Assembly (NCBI GenBank): GCA_041402005.1
Contig: JAWKTB010000005.1
Coordinates: 1 to 64,000, forward strand
Origin: JAJRXR01 sp041402005
Lineage (GTDB): Bacteria > Planctomycetota > Phycisphaerae > Phycisphaerales > UBA1924
Reading direction: 5' to 3'
DNA: 64,000 nt
The notes beneath the pieces were generated by a model. It saw nothing but the letters and a program-made list of their open reading frames with translations, searched no databases and was not told the origin of the DNA. Made by a program: the position numbers and the translations under genes. This document shows positions 59,188-64,000 of the stretch, in pieces. Positions within the stretch are counted from its first letter, which is position 1. Each line of letters starts with the position of its first letter.

Positions 59188-60111
59188 ATGCGTCGACGGG
59201 AGTTCATCGCGGGGGTCGGGGCGGCGGCGGTCAGCGTGACGGGGACGTCACGCCTCGCTCGCGCGAGCGCGAGGACGGGGAGTGGGGCCATGGGCGAGAA
59301 GTTTTCGATGGACTTTGCGCCGCACTTCGGGATGTTTTCCGCGAGCGCCGGGGACGACCCGGTTGCCCAGCTGGAGTTCGCCGCTGGCGAGGGCTTCACC
59401 GCCTGGGAGGACAACGGGATGTCCGGGCGGTCGACCGAGGAGCAGGAGCGGATCGCCCAGGCGATGACGCGGCTCAACATCCGCATGGGCATCTTCGTGA
59501 TGAACCCCTCGACCGCGTGGGGGGCCACGTTCTCGCGCGGGGACGCGGGCGACCGCCAGAAGTTCCTCGATGAGACGAAGAGGGCGGTGGACGTCGCCAA
59601 GCGGATGAACGCGACGTGGATGACGGTCGTGTGCGGGCAGCGCGAGCAGCGACTCGAGCTGGGGTACCAGACCGCCAACGCGGTCGAGCAGCTCCGCGCG
59701 GCGTGTGAGATCCTCGAGCCTCATGGCCTGGTCATGGTTCTCGAGCCCCTGAACCCGCACGACCACCCGAACATGCTGCTGGCGAAGATGGCGCACGCGT
59801 ACGAGGTCTGCCGAGCGGTGGACTCGCCCTCGTGCAAGATCCTGTGCGACCTGTACCACCAGCAGTCGACCGAGGGGAACCTGATCCGCAACATCGACCG
59901 GTGCTGGGACGAGATCGGGTATTTCCAGATCGGGGACAATCCGGGGCGCAACGAGCCAACCACCGGCGAGGTCAACTACGCCAACGTCTTCAAGTTCATC
60001 AAGGGCAAGGGGTACGCGGGCGTCCTGGGCATGGAGCACGGGAACAGCCGAGGCGGCAAGGACGGCGAACGGGCGGTCATCGACGCCTACAGATCATGCG
60101 ACCCGGGCTGA
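59188..60111 (+). CDS. Tat-exported hydroxypyruvate-isomerase-like TIM-barrel protein
   Basis: The protein has 307 residues from ATG 59188 (GAGGGAGAG upstream; GTG 59173 possible). The N-terminus MRRREFIAGVGAAAVSVTGT is Tat-like. The barrel has AAGEGFTAWEDNGMSGRS, GLVMVLEPLNPHDHPNML, SCKILCDLYHQQSTEGNL, YFQIGDNPGRNEPTTGEVNY and VLGMEHGNS, the pattern of Hyi-type isomerases with Glu, Asp, His and Glu metal ligands. It probably isomerises or epimerises a keto-sugar made by the neighbouring dehydrogenases. Confidence 0.87.
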   Translation: MRRREFIAGVGAAAVSVTGTSRLARASARTGSGAMGEKFSMDFAPHFGMFSASAGDDPVAQLEFAAGEGFTAWEDNGMSGRSTEEQERIAQAMTRLNIRMGIFVMNPSTAWGATFSRGDAGDRQKFLDETKRAVDVAKRMNATWMTVVCGQREQRLELGYQTANAVEQLRAACEILEPHGLVMVLEPLNPHDHPNMLLAKMAHAYEVCRAVDSPSCKILCDLYHQQSTEGNLIRNIDRCWDEIGYFQIGDNPGRNEPTTGEVNYANVFKFIKGKGYAGVLGMEHGNSRGGKDGERAVIDAYRSCDPG

Positions 60112-60136
60112 GACGCCCCGGCAGATGGAGCACGAG

Positions 60137-61393
60137 ATGATGATGCGTACGAGCCTGGTTCTGTCGTCCGGTGTCCTGCTCGCCCTACCCCTGGCGGGTT
60201 GTCGGTGCTGCCCGACTGGGTCGGAGCAGACGGCCGCGGCTCGCGCGGACGATGGTTGGGTCGACCTGTTCAACGGCAAGGATCTGACCGGCTGGACCGT
60301 CACCGGTGGGCGTACGGACGCCTGGGGCGTCAAGAACGGCGAGATCGTCATCGTCAAGCCCGGCGAGGGGTGGTGGCTCCGCACCGACCGCATGTACCGC
60401 GACTTCGAGCTGACGCTCGATTTCTGGATGCCCGAGGGCGGCAACTCGGGGCTCGGCCTGCGGGGGACTTCCCACGGCGACCCCGCCTTCACGGGCATGG
60501 AGATCCAGATGCTCGACACGTCGGGCCAGGATCCGGACGTGCACAACTGCGGCGCCGTCTACGAGGCGATTGCGCCCGACGTCATGGCCGTCAACCCTGC
60601 GGGGCAGTGGAACACGTACCGCGTGAAACTGGTTGGCAACACGCTCGACGTCTGGCTCAATGGCAAGAAGATCCACGACCACCAGAAGCTTGACGGGCGG
60701 GGCTACTTCCGCGACCCGGCCCAGACGCTGCCCCTGAACACGCGGGCGACGACCGGGTACATCGCGATCCAGGACCACGGGCATCCGTTCCGGTACAAGA
60801 GCATCCGGATCAAGGACCTCTCGCCCGACCCGGAGCCGTTGGGGATGCGGTCGCTGATCGCGGGCGAGGAGGGCAAGGCGCCCGAGGGTTGGTTCGCCGA
60901 GGACGCCGCGAGCTGGACCATCGAGGACGGCGCGATCGTCGGACACGACGGGCCTGGGCACCTGTTCACCGACGAGCAGGATTTCACGGACTTCGAGTTG
61001 CGGACGTTCGTGAAGGTGAACGCGCACGGGAACTCGGGGATCTACTTCCGGTGCCAGCCGAACCCCGATCCCAACAACCCGTGGCCGGCGGGGTACGGGT
61101 ACGAGGCGCAGGTCGATCAGCACGACCCGAAGAACTTCACGGGGTGCATCTACAACATGGCGTGGCCCGAGTCCGGCCCTGGCAAGGACGGGCCGATCAC
61201 GCGCGACGACGCGTGGTTCGACTACCGGATCCGGGCCGAGGGGGACCACATCCGGACGTGGATCAACGGCGTGCCGTTCGTGGACACGCATCTCGATGAT
61301 TTCAGCAAGGGGAGGTTCGCCGTCCAGGGGCACAACCCGGGCAGCGTGATCGAGTACAGGGATTTCCGGGTGCTCGACCTGTCAAAGAACTGA
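60137..61393 (+). CDS. Two-domain DUF1080 lipoprotein (3-keto-glycoside hydrolase family)
   Basis: The protein has 418 residues; ATG 60137 is preferred (GGAG six bases upstream), 60125 also possible. The lipobox is VLLALPLAGC. Two DUF1080 jelly-roll domains are in tandem: the first starts WVDLFNGKDLTGWTVTGGR with GNSGLGLRGTSHGDPAFTGM, the second GWFAEDAASWTIEDGAIVGH with NSGIYFRCQP. Characterised members hydrolyse 3-keto-disaccharides. Together with Gfo/Idh dehydrogenases this suggests glycoside cleavage through 3-keto intermediates at the cell envelope. Confidence 0.87.
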   Translation: MMMRTSLVLSSGVLLALPLAGCRCCPTGSEQTAAARADDGWVDLFNGKDLTGWTVTGGRTDAWGVKNGEIVIVKPGEGWWLRTDRMYRDFELTLDFWMPEGGNSGLGLRGTSHGDPAFTGMEIQMLDTSGQDPDVHNCGAVYEAIAPDVMAVNPAGQWNTYRVKLVGNTLDVWLNGKKIHDHQKLDGRGYFRDPAQTLPLNTRATTGYIAIQDHGHPFRYKSIRIKDLSPDPEPLGMRSLIAGEEGKAPEGWFAEDAASWTIEDGAIVGHDGPGHLFTDEQDFTDFELRTFVKVNAHGNSGIYFRCQPNPDPNNPWPAGYGYEAQVDQHDPKNFTGCIYNMAWPESGPGKDGPITRDDAWFDYRIRAEGDHIRTWINGVPFVDTHLDDFSKGRFAVQGHNPGSVIEYRDFRVLDLSKN

Positions 61394-61486
61394 GCCCGTT
61401 CCGAAACGAGCCGGGAGCGTCAGCGACCGGTCTGCGACTTCCCGCCGCGTGCCAACCGCTCCCTCACGGTCGCGGCTCGCATGGCC

Positions 61487-62491
61487 TTACTGCTTGTCCT
61501 TGTCGAAGGCCGCGTCGAAGGCGCCGGACGCAGGATCGAAGTCGATCGAACGGACGAACACGACGGCCTCGGCGGCGCCGTGCTCGCGGGCCATCGCGCT
61601 GTCCTCCCACTCGACCGAGAGCGGGCCGGCGTACCTCGCGCGGTTGAGCGCGCGGGTGATGCCCTCGAAGTCGATGTCGCCCCGCCCCGGCGAGCGGAAG
61701 TCCCACCCGCGTCGGGGGTCGCCGAACGAGAGGTGGCTGGCGAGGATGGAGCTCGTGCCGTCGAGCGTCTGGGCGGCGTCCTTGACGTGGACGTGGAAGA
61801 TGCGGCTCGCAAAGCGGTCGATGAACTTGACGGGGTCGATGCCCTGCCAGATGAGGTGAGAAGGATCGAAGTTGGCGCCGAAGGCGGCGTGGTTGTTGAC
61901 CGCCGCGATCGCGCGCTCGAAGGTGTGGATGTCGTAGGCGATCTCGGTCGGGTGGACCTCGAGGGCGAACTTCACATCAAACTTCTGGAAGGCGTCGAGG
62001 ATGGGCGTCCAGCGCGAGGCGAACTCGCGGAAGCCGGCGTCGATCTCGTCCTGGCTCGTCGGCGGGAAGAAGTAGAGCTTGTGCCAGACGGGCGAGCCCG
62101 TGAAGCCGTTGACGACGCCGACGCCGAAGGCCTTGGCGGCGTCAGCCGTCGCGATCATCTCCTCGGCCGCTCGCTCGTTGACGCCCTCGGGCTCGCCGTC
62201 GCCCCAGACGCGCTCGGGGACGATCGCCTTGTGCCTGGCGTCGATCGGATCGGAGACGGCCTGGCCGACGAGGTGGTTGGAGATGGCCCAGCACCCGAGG
62301 CCGTGCTCGGCGAGGAGGTCGCGCTTCTGGCGGCAGTACGCGTCCTCGGAGAGGGCGCGATCGACCTCGAAGTGGTCGCCCCAGCAGGCGAGCTCGAGGC
62401 CGTCGTACCCCCACTCGCTGGCCATCTCCGCGAGGGTGGCCAGGGGCAGGTCGGCCCACTGGCCGGTGAAGAGGGTGACGGGTCTGGGCAT
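61487..62491 (-). CDS. Cytoplasmic TIM-barrel sugar isomerase/epimerase
   Basis: The protein has 334 residues; GAGGAG lies before ATG 62491. There is no signal peptide, unlike the two exported relatives nearby. The barrel includes ASEWGYDGLELACWGDHFEV, VNGFTGSPVWHKLYFFPP, VKFALEVHPTEIAYDIHTFE, GANFDPSHLIWQGIDPVKFI and GPLSVEWEDSAM, with Glu, Asp/His, His and Glu metal sites. It probably processes the sugar after uptake. It is divergent from the MFS permease; the 103-base gap should hold both promoters. Confidence 0.87.
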   Translation of the reverse strand: MPRPVTLFTGQWADLPLATLAEMASEWGYDGLELACWGDHFEVDRALSEDAYCRQKRDLLAEHGLGCWAISNHLVGQAVSDPIDARHKAIVPERVWGDGEPEGVNERAAEEMIATADAAKAFGVGVVNGFTGSPVWHKLYFFPPTSQDEIDAGFREFASRWTPILDAFQKFDVKFALEVHPTEIAYDIHTFERAIAAVNNHAAFGANFDPSHLIWQGIDPVKFIDRFASRIFHVHVKDAAQTLDGTSSILASHLSFGDPRRGWDFRSPGRGDIDFEGITRALNRARYAGPLSVEWEDSAMAREHGAAEAVVFVRSIDFDPASGAFDAAFDKDKQ

Positions 62492-62594
62492 GGCTGGGCT
62501 CCTCGGGCCCGATGGTACACGCGGGGATCATCGCGGCGGTGAATCCATGTAGACTCGCCGCTCCCCGGGGCCATCGGGGACGCGGGAGACCACG

Positions 62595-63937
62595 ATGTCG
62601 GATCAGCCAGGCGCCCGTTCCGGACCGGTCGTGATCACGCTGCTGTCGGTGATGATGTTCTTGCAGTTCTTCCTGTGGGGCGCGTGGTTCGTGACACTCG
62701 GGCCGTTCATGGGCGCCCGGGGGTTCGCCGGCGTGGACATCGCCAATGCGTACTCGACTGCGCCGGTGGCGGCGATCATCAGCCCATTCTTCCTGGGCAT
62801 CATCGCCGACCGGTTCTTCCCGAGCCAGGTCGTGATGGGAGTGCTGCACCTCGTCGGCGGGGTGATGTTGATGCTGGCGCCGACGGTTGCTGGGCAGGGG
62901 ACGGAGAACGCATGGCCGTTCATCGGCATCCTGCTGGCGCACATGCTCTGCTACATGCCGACGCTTGGGCTGTCGAACGCGGTAGCCTTCCACGCGATGG
63001 CCAACCCGGAGAAGCGGTTCCCGTCGTGCGGGTGTGAGGACGATCGGGTGGATCGTGGCGGGGGTTCGGCGTGGAGTTTGCTGGCGGCGCGTCTGGCGCG
63101 CCCAGACAGCGGGGCTGAAGCGATGCCGACGCCGAAGGCCCGGGCATCCCGTGCCCGCGTTCTTCTACGTCGCCGAGCCTCTGGCATGTTGCTGGGGGTG
63201 TTCAGCTTCCTGCTGCCCCACACGCGAAAGCAGCCAGGGCGAGGCGTTGGCTTCAATGGATGATCCTGGGCCTGGATTCCCTGAAGCTGCTCGCGAGTCC
63301 GGTCGTTCGCGGTGTTCATCCTGTGCTCGATGCTGATCTGCATCCCGCTGGCCACGTACTACAGCTTCGCGGCGACGACTTTCGCAGGCGCGGCGGGCGT
63401 CGAGAACGTCCCGTCAAGATGACTTTCGGGCAGATGTCCGAGATCTTCTTCATGCTCGTGATGCCGCTGTTCTTCATCCGCCTGGGCGTCAAGTGGATGC
63501 TGGCGGTCGGCATGCTCGCGTGGGTGGTGCGCTATGGCCTCTTCGCCGGCGCGTGGGCGGGGGCGGGCGGCGAGCACATCACCTGGATGATCCTCGGTGG
63601 CATCATCCTCCACGGCATCTGCTACGACTTCTTCTTCGTCACCGGCCAGATCTACACAGAACGCACCGCGCCGCCCGAGGTCCGAGCTCAGGCGCAGGGC
63701 TTCCTCGTGCTGGTCACCCAGGGCGTCGGCATGCTCATCGGCAACCAGGTCTTTGGGCGCCTCGTCGATCACTACTCGAGCGAGACCGGTACGGACTGGC
63801 GGACCGTCTGGGCGATCCCGGCGGGGTTCGCGTTCCTCGTGTTGATCCTCTTCATCGCGCTGTTCAAGAACCAGCCCACGCGTGGCGGTGTGAGCGTGGA
63901 GCAGGCGGAGGGCGAGGCGCCTGCGGGGCTGCCCTGA
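62595..63937 (+). pseudogene. MFS transporter (nucleoside permease NupG-like), frameshifted in the middle
   Basis: The N-terminal part (SVMMFLQFFLWGAWFVTLGP to MANPEKRFP) is in one frame to about 63015. The C-terminal part (MTFGQMSEIFFMLVMPLFFI to the stop) is in another from about 63415. Between them family-like pieces (ILGLDSLKLLASRS, FILCSMLICIPLATYYSFAA) lie in different frames, needing several indels. The complete protein would be about 445 residues with 12 helices, of the NupG/XapB family that planctomycetes often keep beside sugar clusters. Import of the sugar product is inferred. Clean conservation at both ends suggests local sequence error. Confidence 0.8.
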
Positions 63938-63941
63938 GCGA

Positions 63942-64000
63942 TCAGACTCGGGCGCCGAAGGTGGTCGCGACCTCGACGCCCCGGCACACGTCCTCGACGC
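63942..64000 (-). CDS. Possible C-terminal end of a CDS entering from the right edge
   Basis: One reverse frame is open from the window edge to TGA at 63942-63944 and reads VEDVCRGVEVATTFGARV. It lies five bases beyond the convergent MFS stop and has ordinary high-GC codon use. It is too short to assign. Confidence 0.25.
   Translation of the reverse strand, partial: VEDVCRGVEVATTFGARV

Overview
The window looks like chromosomal DNA from a Planctomycetota bacterium, most probably a member of the Phycisphaerae (Phycisphaerales). The GC content is very high and genes are densely packed. Two secreted proteins end in the paired 'GC-type dockerin' C-terminus seen in that group, one ends in a PTPG/RRRR PEP-CTERM-like tail, and there are Tat-exported Gfo/Idh proteins, an H-X9-DG pseudopilin and an HpnN-like hopanoid exporter. 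The lineage is inferred from these traits, not from a marker gene.

Layout. 0-3.5 kb: a sigma-like protein and a TPR protein, two small secreted proteins that share a duplicated GC-rich leader, and elbB. 3.5-14.8 kb: extracellular degradation (metzincin-type protease, broken M24 peptidase, beta-helix/PA14 protein, S9 peptidase, V8-like protease with dockerin). 14.9-19.5 kb: an operon for ATP-dependent citrate cleavage (two citryl-CoA synthetase-like subunits and a citryl-CoA lyase) plus an HD-domain protein. Its gene junctions are occupied by inverted-repeat elements, one of which carries a GxxExxY PD-(D/E)XK protein. 19.5-25.6 kb: miscellaneous small genes, a fused LYS4-like aconitase, an isocitrate-dehydrogenase-family gene and a PEP-CTERM-like protein. 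25.6-27.5 kb: PrpD-family and DinB-family proteins. 27.7-32.3 kb: four genes that together could convert homocysteine to hypotaurine (CBS, cystathionine lyase, cysteine dioxygenase, cysteine-sulfinate/glutamate decarboxylase). 32.4-40.6 kb: two converging operons for kynurenine degradation (formamidase, KMO, kynureninase, 3-HAO, ACMSD, aminomuconate-semialdehyde dehydrogenase, RidA-type deaminase, SDR); tryptophan dioxygenase is absent from the window. 40.8-47.6 kb: DUF1573 protein, HpnN-like RND exporter, pseudopilin, LamG-like dockerin protein. 47.6-51.7 kb: an unusual ABC operon combining a ZnuA-like lipoprotein with an FtsX/MacB-type permease and a LolD-type ATPase. 51.9-64 kb: M28 peptidase with PDZ, ApbE, a formylglycine-enzyme-like protein, then a largely exported sugar-catabolism cluster (two Gfo/Idh, three TIM-barrel isomerases, DUF1080, MFS permease).

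Two points matter most to a reader. First, the inverted-repeat elements (arms built on ACCACGGAGG..CACGGAGG) sit precisely between the stop and start codons of neighbouring operon genes. Conceptual excision of the GxxExxY-bearing copy restores an in-frame TGATG stop/start overlap, so this looks like a real mobile element with small non-autonomous relatives. Second, five genes carry clusters of frameshifts, each confined to a few hundred bases while the rest of the window is clean. These are more likely local consensus errors than biology, and should be kept in mind before calling any of them a pseudogene. No stretch longer than 300 bases lacks a gene. No rRNA, tRNA or CRISPR array was recognised.
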